DNA of 64,000 nt from an uncultured Acidimicrobiales bacterium (GCA_902805655.1 CADCTF010000156.1:20564-84563); one strand, 5' to 3'; shown: positions 1-8,439, counted from the stretch's first letter. Notes: generated by a model not told the origin, from the sequence alone. Program-made: numbers and translations.

Positions 1-652
1 CCGCCTCCCGGCTGGCGCCGATCACCGCCACCGACTTGGGCGACAGCAGCCGCTGCACCGACCGCTTGGTGGCCACGTGCTCGCGCTCGTGCATCCGTGA
101 CACCGACCGCTCGGTGGGGGCGATGGGGAACACGACCCGCACGACGCCGTCCGCCAGCCGGCGCTCGACCTCGAAGCCGGCCTCGGTGAACACGTTGAGC
201 ATGCGCCGGTTGTTGGGCAGCGTGTCGGCGATGAAGCGCTGCACACCGTTGTCGCGGGCCGCGGCCACCAGGTGCTCGAGCAGGATGGTGCCGAGCCCGC
301 GGCCCTGGTGGGCGTCCTCCACGACGAAGGCCACCTCTGCGTCGTGGCTTCCCGGCGTCACGTCGTAGCGGGCCACGGCGATGAGCCGGTCACCCAGCTC
401 CGCCACGATGGCCAGGCGGTCGACGTAGTCCACGTTCACCAGCCGGTCGAGCAGGTTCGCGCCGAGCCGCGGCAACGGGCTGAAGAAGCGGTAGTAGATC
501 GTGTCGGTCGAGAGGCGGTCGTGCAGCGCCTCGATGCCGGGAGCGTCGTCCGGGCGGATGGGGCGGATGCGCACCGTTGCCCCGTCCGAGAGCACCACGT
601 CGGCCTCCACCCGCGACGGGTACAGGGTCACCTGGCCCTCGGGTGCCGTCAT
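1..652 (-). CDS. GNAT acetyltransferase fused to ADP-forming acyl-CoA synthetase (Pat-like), C-terminus off window
   Basis: The reading frame runs leftwards off the window, so only about the first 217 residues are visible. Residues about 20-165 form a GNAT acetyltransferase domain: VRIRPIRPDD opening, acetyl-CoA loop QGRGLGT, and a closing NVFTEAGFEVER. After a short linker the sequence PKSVAVIGAS starts the CoA-binding Rossmann domain of ADP-forming acyl-CoA synthetases. Proteins with this order include actinobacterial protein lysine acetyltransferases (Pat-type), which acetylate and silence acyl-CoA synthetases; that role is inferred from the family. The ATG at 652 overlaps the TGA of the Rrf2 gene (ATGA), so translation is probably coupled and the Rrf2 protein may control it. 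Large parts of the protein lie outside the window, so the presence of the ATP-grasp part cannot be checked. Confidence 0.85.
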   Translation of the reverse strand, partial: MTAPEGQVTLYPSRVEADVVLSDGATVRIRPIRPDDAPGIEALHDRLSTDTIYYRFFSPLPRLGANLLDRLVNVDYVDRLAIVAELGDRLIAVARYDVTPGSHDAEVAFVVEDAHQGRGLGTILLEHLVAAARDNGVQRFIADTLPNNRRMLNVFTEAGFEVERRLADGVVRVVFPIAPTERSVSRMHEREHVATKRSVQRLLSPKSVAVIGASREA

Positions 653-1110
653 TGCGGCGCAGGATCGTGCAGGGGGAGCGGCTCGGGCCGGAGGCCTTTG
701 GCCTGGGCGACCATGTCGGCCAGGGTGAAGCTGTCGAGGTGCTCACGCATGTGGTGGCCGACGTCGTGCCAGACGGCGAGCAGGACGCACTGCCCCTCGT
801 GGTCGCACGCACCGTTCTGGTGCGGGGCACCGAAGTCGCCCACCGCGATCGGGCCGTCGACCGCGCTCACGATCGAGCCGAGGGTGATGTCCTCCGGATC
901 CTGGGCCAGGACGTAGCCCCCGCCGACTCCGCGCTTCGAGCGCACCAGCCCTGCGCCCTTGAGCGCGAGGAGGATCTGCTCGAGGTACGGCTGCGGCAGC
1001 CCGGTGCGCTCGGCGATGTCCCGCACGGAGGTCGGGCCCGCGCTCTCCTGGTGGAGGGCGAGAGACAGGAGGGCCCGACTGGCGTAGTCGCCCCGGGTGG
1101 AGACCTTCAC
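649..1110 (-). CDS. Rrf2-family transcriptional regulator with a two-cysteine sensor loop
   Basis: This 153-residue protein has the Rrf2 layout: N-terminal winged helix (MKVSTRGDYASRALLSLA, then the recognition region LPQPYLEQILLALKGAGLV and the wing RGVGGGYVLA), followed by a dimerisation helix. The sensor loop holds CDHEGQC, two cysteines with five residues between them. IscR and NsrR carry a third cysteine six residues further on, but here that position is tryptophan, so any Fe-S cluster would need another ligand or may be absent. Start is GTG with a TACGAT -10 box 6 nt upstream, so the transcript is probably leaderless. Its stop codon overlaps the start of the GNAT/acyl-CoA-synthetase gene, suggesting redox or iron control of protein acylation (inference). 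Confidence 0.9.
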   Translation of the reverse strand: MKVSTRGDYASRALLSLALHQESAGPTSVRDIAERTGLPQPYLEQILLALKGAGLVRSKRGVGGGYVLAQDPEDITLGSIVSAVDGPIAVGDFGAPHQNGACDHEGQCVLLAVWHDVGHHMREHLDSFTLADMVAQAKGLRPEPLPLHDPAPQ

Positions 1111-1116
1111 GGTCCC

Positions 1117-1122
1117 ATCGTA
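1117..1122 (-). promoter_or_regulatory. -10 box of leaderless Rrf2 transcript
   Basis: TACGAT on the minus strand fits TANNNT and ends exactly 6 nt before the GTG start at 1110. There is no room for a Shine-Dalgarno sequence, so transcription most likely begins at or next to the start codon. Confidence 0.55.
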
Positions 1123-1176
1123 GGGGCGCCGCCCCGCTGCGGTTCCGGTGTCCGCCGAACGTCGAGTGCCGACCGA

Positions 1177-1182
1177 TAGCGT
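1177..1182 (+). promoter_or_regulatory. -10 box before the phosphodiesterase gene
   Basis: TAGCGT lies 8 nt before the GTG at 1191 and no ribosome binding site is visible. This supports the GTG as the true, leaderless start. It faces away from the Rrf2 promoter inside an 80-bp divergent intergenic region. Confidence 0.45.
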
Positions 1183-1190
1183 GCGCCGCC

Positions 1191-2375
1191 GTGCCGGACC
1201 GTGAACTACACGTTGCGCCGCGGTCGACGCACAGTGGGAAGGTGGTCCTCCCCGGCACTTCCGTCACGACGCAGGAGGCACTGCCCCTGCTGCCCGCCTT
1301 CGGGGCCGGGTCCCTGCCCGACGTGGTGCCGGCACTCCTCGATCGCCGCGCCGGCACGCCCTCGTGGGTACCCGCCGAGCTGGCCGGTGCCCGCCAGGTC
1401 GTGCTGTTGGTGATCGACGGCCTGGGTTGGAACCAGCTGCGGGAGCGGCCGGCCCTCGCGCCCACCCTGACGTCGATGACCGGCGGCCCCATCACGTCGG
1501 TCGCGCCCTCCACCACCGCCTGTGCCCTGGCGTCCATCTCCCTCGGGGTGCCGCCGGCCGTCCACGGCCTGGTCGGCTACCGGATGGTGATGTCGGAGGG
1601 AACGATCCTCAACCTGCTGCGCTGGCGCACCAGCGACGGGGACGCCCGTCTGGCCTGGCCGCCCGAAGAGGTGCAGCCGCTCACCTCGTTTCGCGGCCAC
1701 GACGTCCCCGTGGTGACCCAGTCGCTCTACGCCGGCACGGGGTTCACGACCGCCCACCTCAGCGGCGCCCGGCTGCGGGGCTGGCGCACACCTTCGGGCA
1801 TCGCCATCACCGTGCGCCACCTGCTGCAGGAGGGCAACGACCTCGTCTACGCCTATTACCCGGGCCTGGACACGGTTGCCCACGAGTACGGCTTCGGTGA
1901 GCACTACGACGCCGAGCTGAGGGCGGTGGATGCCCTCGTGGCCTCGATCGCCGACGCCCTGCCGGCGGGGGCCGCCCTGGTGGTGACGGCCGACCACGGG
2001 CAGGTGGAGGTGGACGACCGGGTGGTGCACCTGGACCCGGCGATCACCGCCGCGGTGCGGTTCCAGTCCGGTGAGGGACGGTTCCGCTGGCTCCACGTGA
2101 CCCCCGGGGCGAGCGACGACACCGTGGCTGGCGTGCGGGAGCTTCACGGTGACGTGGCGTGGGCAGTGAGCCGGGAACAGGCGATCGACGAGGGCTGGTT
2201 CGGCGGCGCGCTGGCCCCGCACGTGGCCGCCAGACTGGGCGACGTCGCCGTCCTCGCCTCTGCGCCAGTGGCGTTCTACGACCCCGACGAGACGGGCTCG
2301 TCGTCGATGCGCTGCCGCCACGGGTCGCTGACGGCCGACGAGATGCTGGTGCCGTTGCTCGCCCGCCTCTCGTAG
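1191..2375 (+). CDS. Alkaline-phosphatase-superfamily phosphodiesterase / nucleotide pyrophosphatase
   Basis: The 394-residue protein belongs to the type I phosphodiesterase/nucleotide pyrophosphatase group of the alkaline phosphatase superfamily. Visible metal and nucleophile motifs are VIDGLG (first metal Asp, residue about 75), APSTTACALAS (Thr nucleophile region), PGLDTVAHEYG (Asp and His ligands) and VVTADHGQ (Asp-His pair). No signal peptide is evident, so it is probably cytoplasmic. The substrate cannot be read from sequence; family members hydrolyse nucleotides, phosphonates or lipid head groups. The GTG start fits a leaderless -10 box. The stop codon TAG is itself part of the -10 box of the next gene (TAGGAT), so bpa can be expressed independently despite a gap of only 10 nt. 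Confidence 0.85.
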   Translation: MPDRELHVAPRSTHSGKVVLPGTSVTTQEALPLLPAFGAGSLPDVVPALLDRRAGTPSWVPAELAGARQVVLLVIDGLGWNQLRERPALAPTLTSMTGGPITSVAPSTTACALASISLGVPPAVHGLVGYRMVMSEGTILNLLRWRTSDGDARLAWPPEEVQPLTSFRGHDVPVVTQSLYAGTGFTTAHLSGARLRGWRTPSGIAITVRHLLQEGNDLVYAYYPGLDTVAHEYGFGEHYDAELRAVDALVASIADALPAGAALVVTADHGQVEVDDRVVHLDPAITAAVRFQSGEGRFRWLHVTPGASDDTVAGVRELHGDVAWAVSREQAIDEGWFGGALAPHVAARLGDVAVLASAPVAFYDPDETGSSSMRCRHGSLTADEMLVPLLARLS

Positions 2376-2378
2376 GAT
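2373..2378 (+). promoter_or_regulatory. -10 box of leaderless bpa transcript
   Basis: TAGGAT overlaps the stop codon of the preceding gene and lies 7 nt before the ATG of bpa. The AGGA within it could alternatively act as a weak ribosome binding site if the two genes are co-transcribed. Confidence 0.45.
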
Positions 2379-2385
2379 CCCCGGG

Positions 2386-2922
2386 ATGTCCGACCAGCCG
2401 TCGATGCCGTCCCAGTCCGCACCAGGCCAGGAGGGCTCGGCGAACGGCCAGGACGCCACTCCCGACGTGCTCACCCCCGAGCTGGCCGACAAGCTGGTCG
2501 CCCGGGCCGAGGGCCCCACCGAGAGCGTCGAGCACCCGGCCAAGGTCATGCGCATCGGGTCGATGCTGAAGCAGCTGCTCGACGAGGTGCGCCAGGCCCC
2601 GCTCGACGAGGCCGGCCGTCACCGGCTGGCCGAGATCTACGACACGTCGGTCGCCGAGCTGAGCGAAGGCGTGTCCGAGGACCTTCGCGAAGAGCTGGCC
2701 CGGTTGGCCATGCCGTTCAAGTCCGACGACACCCCACCTTCGGAGTCCGAGCTGCGGGTGGCCCAGGCCCAGCTGGTCGGGTGGCTCGAGGGCCTCTTCC
2801 ACGGCATCCAGGCCACCTTGTTCGCGCAGCAGATGGCGGCTCGGGCCCAGCTCGAGGAGATGCAGCGCCGGAGCCTTCCGGCCGGTCCTGCCGACCAGCA
2901 GCGACCCGGCACCTATCTCTGA
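2386..2922 (+). CDS. bpa: Bacterial proteasome activator (DUF2587)
   Basis: This 178-residue protein matches the Bpa/PafE family (DUF2587; Rv3780-type), an ATP-independent ring-shaped activator that docks on the 20S proteasome and feeds it partly unfolded substrates. The helical core is recognisable: MRIGSMLKQLLDEVRQ, then LYD-like helices ending with LVGWLEGLFHGIQATLFAQQ at residues about 125-145. The extreme C-terminus is GTYL, comparable to the GQYL tail that inserts into proteasome alpha-ring pockets in mycobacterial Bpa. The N-terminal 35 residues are Gln/Gly/Ala-rich and probably disordered. Its presence implies that the organism has a 20S proteasome elsewhere, which fits an actinobacterium. 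It stands upstream of dnaE with no obvious functional link. Confidence 0.9.
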   Translation: MSDQPSMPSQSAPGQEGSANGQDATPDVLTPELADKLVARAEGPTESVEHPAKVMRIGSMLKQLLDEVRQAPLDEAGRHRLAEIYDTSVAELSEGVSEDLREELARLAMPFKSDDTPPSESELRVAQAQLVGWLEGLFHGIQATLFAQQMAARAQLEEMQRRSLPAGPADQQRPGTYL

Positions 2923-2955
2923 CCCGCGCTACGCTCGGAAATGACATCCGTGTAG

Positions 2956-2976
2956 TTCTCCACAGGCTGTGGATAG
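2956..2976 (+). promoter_or_regulatory. Inverted pair of DnaA-box-like sites upstream of dnaE
   Basis: TTCTCCACA (2956-2964) and TGTGGATAG (2968-2976, reverse complement CTATCCACA) each match 8 of 9 positions of the TTATCCACA DnaA box and face each other across 3 bp. They lie 26 nt before the probable dnaE start and downstream of a TACGCT -10 candidate at 2930-2935. A role in replication-linked control of dnaE is inference; the dyad could also act simply as an RNA hairpin. Confidence 0.45.
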
Positions 2977-3001
2977 CCGTGGCCAGAGACGAAGGGCGCT
3001 C

Positions 3002-6000
3002 GTGGGGGACTCCTTCACCCATCTCCATCTGCACACCGAGTTCTCCATGCTCGACGGAGCGGCGCGGGTCAGTGAGGTGGTGGCCGCCGCGGCGGCCGAC
3101 GGGCAGCCGGCCATCGGCATCACCGATCACGGCAACATGTACGGAGTCCTCGACTTCTACAAGGAGTGCCAGGCCCAGGGCATCACGCCGGTCATCGGCA
3201 CCGAGGCCTACATGGCGGCCGAGAGCCGCCACGAGCGGCCGGTGCGTCGAGGCCGCATGGACGACACGGGCGGCGACAGCGACGGCGGCAACAAGCTCTA
3301 CTACCACCTCACCCTGCTGGCCGAGACGACGGCGGGCTACAAGAACCTCATCAAGCTGTCGAGCGACGCCTACCTCGAGGGCTACTACTACAAGCCCCGC
3401 CTCGACTGGGAGCTGCTCGAGCGCTACTCCGACGGTGTGATCGCCAGCACCGGCTGCCTGGGCGGTGTGGTGCTGCAGGCCCTGCTCAACGACCGCTTCG
3501 AGCTCGCCGTCGAGCGGGCGGCGCGGCTGCAGGACATCTTCGGGCGCGACTCGCTCTTCGTCGAGCTCCAGGACCACGGGCTGGCCGAGCAGAAGCGCAC
3601 CAACCCGCAGCTGATCGAGCTGGCCCGGCGCATCAAGGCGCCGCTGCTGGCCACGAACGACAGCCACTACACCCACCAGGCCGACTCCGTCTCGCACGAC
3701 GCGCTGCTGTGCGTGCAGACCGGCGCCTCCATCGACGACCCCAACCGGTTCAAGTTCGACGGCGACCAGCACTACCTCAAGTCGGCGGCGGAGATGCGCC
3801 ACCTCTTCCGGGCGTATCCCGAGTCCTGCGACAACACGCTGTGGATCGCCGAGCGGGCCGACGTCGAGATCGAGTTCGGCAAGCCGCAGCTGCCGTCGTT
3901 CCCCCTGCCCCCCGGCTTCGACGGTGACGACGCCTACCTCCGCTGGCTGTGCTTCGAGGGCGCCCGTGAGCGCTACGGCGCGGTCCTGCCGGCCACCGTG
4001 GTGGAGCGGCTCGACTACGAGCTGCGGGTCATCGGCGACATGGGCTTCTCCGCCTACTTCCTCGTGGTCTGGGACCTCATCAAGTACGGCAAGGACCGCG
4101 GGATCCGCGTCGGCCCCGGACGAGGCTCGGCCGCCGGCTGCTGCGTGGCGTACTGCCTGCGCATCGTCGACATCGACCCGATCCGCTACGACCTCATCTT
4201 CGAGCGCTTCTTGAACCCCGGCCGCAAGTCCATGCCCGACATCGACATGGACTTCGACGAGCGCTACCGCGGCGAGATGATCAAGTACGCGGCCGAGCGC
4301 TACGGCTCCGACCACGTGGCTCAGATCGTCACGTTCTCCACCATCAAGGCCCGAGCCGCGGTGCGCGACGCCGCCCGGGTGCTCGGCTACCCCTACGCCG
4401 TGGGTGACCGCGTGGCCAAGGCCATGCCGCCGCTGGTGATGGGCCGCGACACGCCCCTCTACGCGTGCCTGGACAAGACACCCAAGTACGAGGACGGCTA
4501 CAAGGCGGCGCAGGACCTGCGGGACATGTACGCCACCGATCCCGACGTCAAGAAGGTCGTGGACGTGGCTCGGGGGCTGGAAGGCCTGCGCCGGCAGGAC
4601 GGCATCCATGCCGCCGCGGTGGTCATCACCAAGGAGCCGCTCACCGAGTACCTGCCGGTGCAGCGCAAGCCCGGTCCGGGGGAGCGCCCCGAGGACGCGC
4701 CCGTCGTCACCCAGTACGAGATGCACGGCGTGGAGGAGCTGGGCCTCCTGAAGATGGACTTCCTGGGCCTGCGCAACCTCTCGGTGATCGAGCGGGCCCT
4801 CGACCTGGTCGACATCTCCACCGGCACCCGCCCCGACATCGACGACGTCCCCCTCGACGACGAAGCCACGCTGGCCATGCTCCGGCGGGGCGACACCATC
4901 GGCGTCTTCCAGCTCGAGGGTGGCCCCATGCGGGCGCTCGTCCGCTCCCTCGCGCCGACCTCGTTCGACGACGTGGCCGCCCTCATCGCGCTGTACCGGC
5001 CCGGCCCCATGGCCGCCAACATGCACAACGACTTCGCCGACCGGAAGAACGGCCGGAAGCCCATCGAGTACCTGCACCCCGACCTCGAGCCGATCCTGGC
5101 CGACACGCAGGGACTGATGATCTTCCAGGAGAAGCTCATGCGGGTGGCGCAGGCCTTCGCCGGCTACTCCCTCGAGGAGGCCGACAACCTCCGGCGCGCC
5201 TGCGCCAAGAAGAACCGCGAGCTCATCATGCTCGAGCGCGCCAGCTTCGTCGCCGGCTGCGAGCGCACCGGCTACGGCGCCGAGATCGGCACCAAGCTCT
5301 TCGACATCATCGAGCCCTTCGCCGACTACGCCTTCCCCAAGGCCCACTCCTACGGCTACGGCATGGTCAGCTACCAGACGGCCTGGCTGAAGGCGAACCA
5401 CCCGGTCGAGTACCTCGCCGCCCTTCTCACCTCGGTCAAGGACGACAAGGACGCGACGGCCAAGTACCTGGCGGAGTGCCGGGCCCGCGCCATCCCGGTG
5501 CTGGTGCCGGACATCAACGTGTCCGCATCCGACTTCACGGTGGAGCAGGGCACCATCCCGTTCGGCATGTCGGCCGTGCGCAACGTCGGCGCCGGGCTCG
5601 TCGGGCACATCGTCTCCGAGCGCGAGGCCAACGGGCCCTACGTCGACTTCTACGACTTCTGTGAGCGGGTCGACCCTTCCGTGCTCAACAAGCGCACGGT
5701 GGAGTCGCTCGTCAAGGCGGGCGCCTTCGACTCGCTGGGGCACTCCCGCAAGGGCCTGTGCCTGGTGCACGAGCAGATCATCGACCGCACCCTGACCCGC
5801 CGGAAGAAGGAGGCGGAGGGCCAGTTCGACCTGTTCTCGGCCATGGCTCCGGCCGCCGAGCCCACCGATCGCTCAGCGTCGGGCGACCGGGTGGAGATCC
5901 CCACCGACGAGTTCGAGAAGATGCCCAAGCTGGCCTTCGAGAAGGAGATGCTCGGCCTCTACGTCTCGGACCACCCGCTGATGGGGGCCGAGGCGTCGCT

Positions 6001-6532
6001 GCGGCGACTGACCCAGTGCACGATCGACGAGCTTCGAGACGGGTCGGAGGGCGAGCTCAAGACCACCGGCGGCGTCATCACCTCCCTGGTGCGGAAGTAC
6101 ACCAAGAAGGGCGAGCTGATGGGCACCTTCTCCCTCGAGGACCTGCAGGCGTCGGTGGAGTGCTGGGTCTTCCCGAGGGTGATGCTCGAGGTGGGCCACC
6201 TGCTCGTCGACGACGCCATCGTCACGGTCAAGGGGCGCCTCGACAAGCGTGAGGAGCCGCCCAAGGTGATCGTCTCGGAGATCCGGCGCATCGAGGTGAC
6301 GGCGGACGACTCCGTCGACCCCCTCAAGCTGCACCTGCCCCTCAGCACCCTCACGGACGACTGCCTCGACCGCCTCAAGCGGCTCCTCCTCGACCACCCC
6401 GGTGAGGCCCCGGTGCTGCTCCAGGTGGGGGACAAGGTGCTCAAGCTCAGCGACGAGTTCCGGGTCGAGTCCCGCAACGGCCTCCTCGGGGAGATTCGGG
6501 TGCTGCTCGGCGCGAACAGCGTCCTGGCCTGA
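3002..6532 (+). CDS. dnaE: DNA polymerase III alpha subunit
   Basis: The replicative C-family DNA polymerase, 1176 residues from the GTG at 3002. The N-terminal PHP domain begins HLHLHTEFS with DHGNMYG following. The polymerase active site shows GPGRGSAAG (residue about 371), PDIDMDF (412-418, two catalytic Asp) and KMDFLG (third catalytic Asp about 586). QFDLF at about 940 is a sliding-clamp-binding motif, and an OB domain (GGVITSLVRKYTKKG) starts near 1024. I chose GTG 3002 because GAAGGG lies just upstream and the protein then opens directly with the PHP domain; an earlier GTG at 2969 would lie inside the DnaA-box-like dyad and add 11 unconserved residues. Length and intact PHP histidines fit the DnaE1 type, which in mycobacteria carries its own proofreading activity. 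Confidence 0.97.
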   Translation: MGDSFTHLHLHTEFSMLDGAARVSEVVAAAAADGQPAIGITDHGNMYGVLDFYKECQAQGITPVIGTEAYMAAESRHERPVRRGRMDDTGGDSDGGNKLYYHLTLLAETTAGYKNLIKLSSDAYLEGYYYKPRLDWELLERYSDGVIASTGCLGGVVLQALLNDRFELAVERAARLQDIFGRDSLFVELQDHGLAEQKRTNPQLIELARRIKAPLLATNDSHYTHQADSVSHDALLCVQTGASIDDPNRFKFDGDQHYLKSAAEMRHLFRAYPESCDNTLWIAERADVEIEFGKPQLPSFPLPPGFDGDDAYLRWLCFEGARERYGAVLPATVVERLDYELRVIGDMGFSAYFLVVWDLIKYGKDRGIRVGPGRGSAAGCCVAYCLRIVDIDPIRYDLIFERFLNPGRKSMPDIDMDFDERYRGEMIKYAAERYGSDHVAQIVTFSTIKARAAVRDAARVLGYPYAVGDRVAKAMPPLVMGRDTPLYACLDKTPKYEDGYKAAQDLRDMYATDPDVKKVVDVARGLEGLRRQDGIHAAAVVITKEPLTEYLPVQRKPGPGERPEDAPVVTQYEMHGVEELGLLKMDFLGLRNLSVIERALDLVDISTGTRPDIDDVPLDDEATLAMLRRGDTIGVFQLEGGPMRALVRSLAPTSFDDVAALIALYRPGPMAANMHNDFADRKNGRKPIEYLHPDLEPILADTQGLMIFQEKLMRVAQAFAGYSLEEADNLRRACAKKNRELIMLERASFVAGCERTGYGAEIGTKLFDIIEPFADYAFPKAHSYGYGMVSYQTAWLKANHPVEYLAALLTSVKDDKDATAKYLAECRARAIPVLVPDINVSASDFTVEQGTIPFGMSAVRNVGAGLVGHIVSEREANGPYVDFYDFCERVDPSVLNKRTVESLVKAGAFDSLGHSRKGLCLVHEQIIDRTLTRRKKEAEGQFDLFSAMAPAAEPTDRSASGDRVEIPTDEFEKMPKLAFEKEMLGLYVSDHPLMGAEASLRRLTQCTIDELRDGSEGELKTTGGVITSLVRKYTKKGELMGTFSLEDLQASVECWVFPRVMLEVGHLLVDDAIVTVKGRLDKREEPPKVIVSEIRRIEVTADDSVDPLKLHLPLSTLTDDCLDRLKRLLLDHPGEAPVLLQVGDKVLKLSDEFRVESRNGLLGEIRVLLGANSVLA

Positions 6533-6562
6533 CCCGCTTTTCCCGATTCCGGGCCACTCGCC

Positions 6563-6568
6563 TAAACT
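6563..6568 (+). promoter_or_regulatory. Candidate -10 box for the unknown gene after dnaE
   Basis: TAAACT fits TANNNT and would start a transcript near 6575, giving a short leader that carries the GGGGAG ribosome binding site at about 6590. No convincing -35 box is seen. Confidence 0.35.
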
Positions 6569-6608
6569 GTCGTACGGCCGGTCAAGTAACGGGGAGACAC
6601 GCAGCGGT

Positions 6609-7280
6609 ATGGCGATCGAGGTCGAGACCAAGGACTGCACCGCACTGAGCGACTCAGAGCTCAGCGAGATGGCCGACATCTGTGCCGACGGGAAGGCCGG
6701 GTTCGACATCGGCCTGGTGTCGAAGCAGCGCGACGAGTGGGTGCTGGTGAGCTCGGCCCGCGACGGCGACAAGCTGCTCGGCTACTCGTTCTGCACCCTC
6801 GAGCGCATCGGGGGCACCCCCTGCCTGCTCGTGGGGTTGGCCTCGGTGAAGCGCCACTCGAAGCGCGAGACGGTGCTGAAGGCGATCATGGCCGACCAGT
6901 ACCGCCGGGCGGTGCTGGCCTTCCCCGATGAAGACGTGCTGGTGGGCACCCGCTTCATCGACCCGGCCGGCTACCTGGCCTTCAAGGGCCTGGAGGACAT
7001 CGTTCCCCGGCCCGGTCACAAGGCCACGGGTGAGGAGCGTGCCTGGGGCCGCCGCCTGGCCAAGCGCTTCGGCGCCGAAGGGCGCATCGACGACCGCACC
7101 TTCGTGCTCCGGGGTGATGGCTCCTGCGGTCCGTGCTTCGACCACGAGGCGCTCAAGCCGGAGAGCATCGATCCGCAGGTCACCGCCTACTTCGAAGGTC
7201 TCGACACGGCGCGGGGCGACCAGCTCATCGCCTTCGGCTGGGCGATGGCCGAAGATCTCGCCGCCCGCTCGGCCAAGTAG
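6609..7280 (+). CDS. Conserved hypothetical protein, possible GNAT-like fold
   Basis: A 223-residue protein I do not recognise with certainty. The start ATG at 6609 has GGGGAG 13 nt upstream. The stretch from about residue 37 to 130 (a strand WVLVSSARDG, then LLGYSFCTLERIGG, then LLVGLASVKR, a long basic helix and DVLVGTRFIDPAGYLAFKGL) has the alternating pattern of an N-acetyltransferase-like fold, and xxPAGYLAFKGL resembles the place where GNAT proteins close. No clear acetyl-CoA loop (Q/RxxGxG) is present, so catalysis is doubtful. Two cysteines sit close together (SCGPCFDHEA). It stands alone between dnaE and a patatin gene, with its own promoter candidate. Confidence 0.7.
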   Translation: MAIEVETKDCTALSDSELSEMADICADGKAGFDIGLVSKQRDEWVLVSSARDGDKLLGYSFCTLERIGGTPCLLVGLASVKRHSKRETVLKAIMADQYRRAVLAFPDEDVLVGTRFIDPAGYLAFKGLEDIVPRPGHKATGEERAWGRRLAKRFGAEGRIDDRTFVLRGDGSCGPCFDHEALKPESIDPQVTAYFEGLDTARGDQLIAFGWAMAEDLAARSAK

Positions 7281-7356
7281 CCGTTCACCGAGGTTGCGGC
7301 CGGGCAGCAGGCCATCCACCTCAGTGGCGCCGGCACACAGAACACTGTGGCGATGA

Positions 7357-7370
7357 ACCACTCAAGTGGT
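7357..7370. promoter_or_regulatory. Perfect short palindrome upstream of the patatin gene
   Basis: ACCACT-CA-AGTGGT is a perfect 6-bp inverted repeat with a 2-bp centre, 27 nt before the ATG of the patatin gene. It could be an operator; nothing else supports this. Confidence 0.3.
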
Positions 7371-7396
7371 CGCGGCGCCAGGGCGATGGCACGGAC

Positions 7397-8368
7397 ATGA
7401 AGCTCGGTCTGGTGCTGGGCGCAGGGGGCACGGTGGGCCTCGCCTACCACGCCGGCGCGCTCCGGGCCCTCGAGCAGGTCGGCGGCATCGCGCCGAGCTC
7501 GGCCGACCTCATGGTGGGCACCTCGGCCGGATCCATGGTGGCCACGTTCCTCCGGTGCGGGTGGACCACCGACGACCTCTGGTCGCTGGCCCTCGGGTCG
7601 CACCCCTCCCTGCTGGAGCAGACGGCCGAGGAGCTGGCCCAGAACCGCGCCGGCATCCTCGCGCCGCTGTGGCGGAACCCCTTGGAGCTCGGCCGCCGCG
7701 CCGTCGGGTCGGCCTACGTCTTCTCCCGCTCGATGGTGCGGATCCCCGCCCCGATGCTCCCGAGCGTGCTCGGCCGATGGTTCCCCGGTGGCTTCTTCGC
7801 CATGTCGGAGGGGTCGCAGCGCTTCACCACCGAGCTCCCTGCGCAGTGGCCGAGCGCACCGCTGTGGATCTGCGCCGTGGACATCAACACCGGGTCCCGG
7901 GTCGTGTTCGGACGTGACGTCTCGGCCACGCCCGCTCAGGCGGTGCGGGCGTCGTGCGCCATCCCCGGGATCTATCCGCCCGTGCGCATCGAGGGCCGGT
8001 TGCTCGTCGACGGGGCTGCCTACTCCACCACCAACGTCGACCTGGCCGGGCCGGCCGGCGCCGGCTGCAACCTGATCATCGCGGTCGCCCCGATGGCCTT
8101 CGACACGGCTCCGGCTCCCCGGCTCACGACGCAGCTGAGCCGCAGGCGGGCGGCCCGGTCCCTCGCTGGAGAGGTCGCCTCCGTGCGAGCAGGGGGAGCC
8201 GAGGTGCTGCTCCTCCGTCCCACCCCCGCCGAGCTGCGGATCCACGGCGCCAACCCCATGCGTCGTGACGGTTGGGAGCCGATCGCCCGAGCCGCGTACG
8301 AGTCGGTCGCGACGGCGCTGGAGACCGAGCGCTTCCAGCGTGTGCTGCGGGAGCGCCCGGCCGCCTGA
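7397..8368 (+). CDS. Patatin-like phospholipase
   Basis: A 323-residue serine lipid acyl hydrolase of the patatin/RssA type. MKLGLVLGAGGTVGLAYHAGAL gives the oxyanion-hole glycine loop; GTSAGS at about residues 43-48 holds the nucleophile serine; VDGA at about 210 supplies the catalytic aspartate of the Ser-Asp dyad. There is no signal peptide or membrane segment, so it acts in the cytoplasm, probably on phospholipids or acyl-CoA-type substrates (family inference). The ATG at 7397 was chosen because the protein begins right at the glycine loop, as is usual for the family; the open frame extends further upstream but without homology. No partner gene is apparent. Confidence 0.9.
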   Translation: MKLGLVLGAGGTVGLAYHAGALRALEQVGGIAPSSADLMVGTSAGSMVATFLRCGWTTDDLWSLALGSHPSLLEQTAEELAQNRAGILAPLWRNPLELGRRAVGSAYVFSRSMVRIPAPMLPSVLGRWFPGGFFAMSEGSQRFTTELPAQWPSAPLWICAVDINTGSRVVFGRDVSATPAQAVRASCAIPGIYPPVRIEGRLLVDGAAYSTTNVDLAGPAGAGCNLIIAVAPMAFDTAPAPRLTTQLSRRRAARSLAGEVASVRAGGAEVLLLRPTPAELRIHGANPMRRDGWEPIARAAYESVATALETERFQRVLRERPAA

Positions 8369-8439
8369 GCCGTCCGGGGCCGCGGGCCGCTCGAGTGCAG
8401 CCTGCTCGACGCACGGGGCTCGCCCAGGAACACCGTGTC

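Noticed and set aside
2969..3001. Earlier GTG start for dnaE
   Set aside because: It falls inside the DnaA-box-like dyad and adds 11 unconserved residues, whereas GTG 3002 has a ribosome binding site and starts at the PHP domain.
2717..5770. 1017-residue open frame antisense to dnaE
   Set aside because: It mirrors the codon structure of dnaE, has His/Val/Gly-rich low-complexity composition typical of antisense frames in high-GC DNA, and no family motif.
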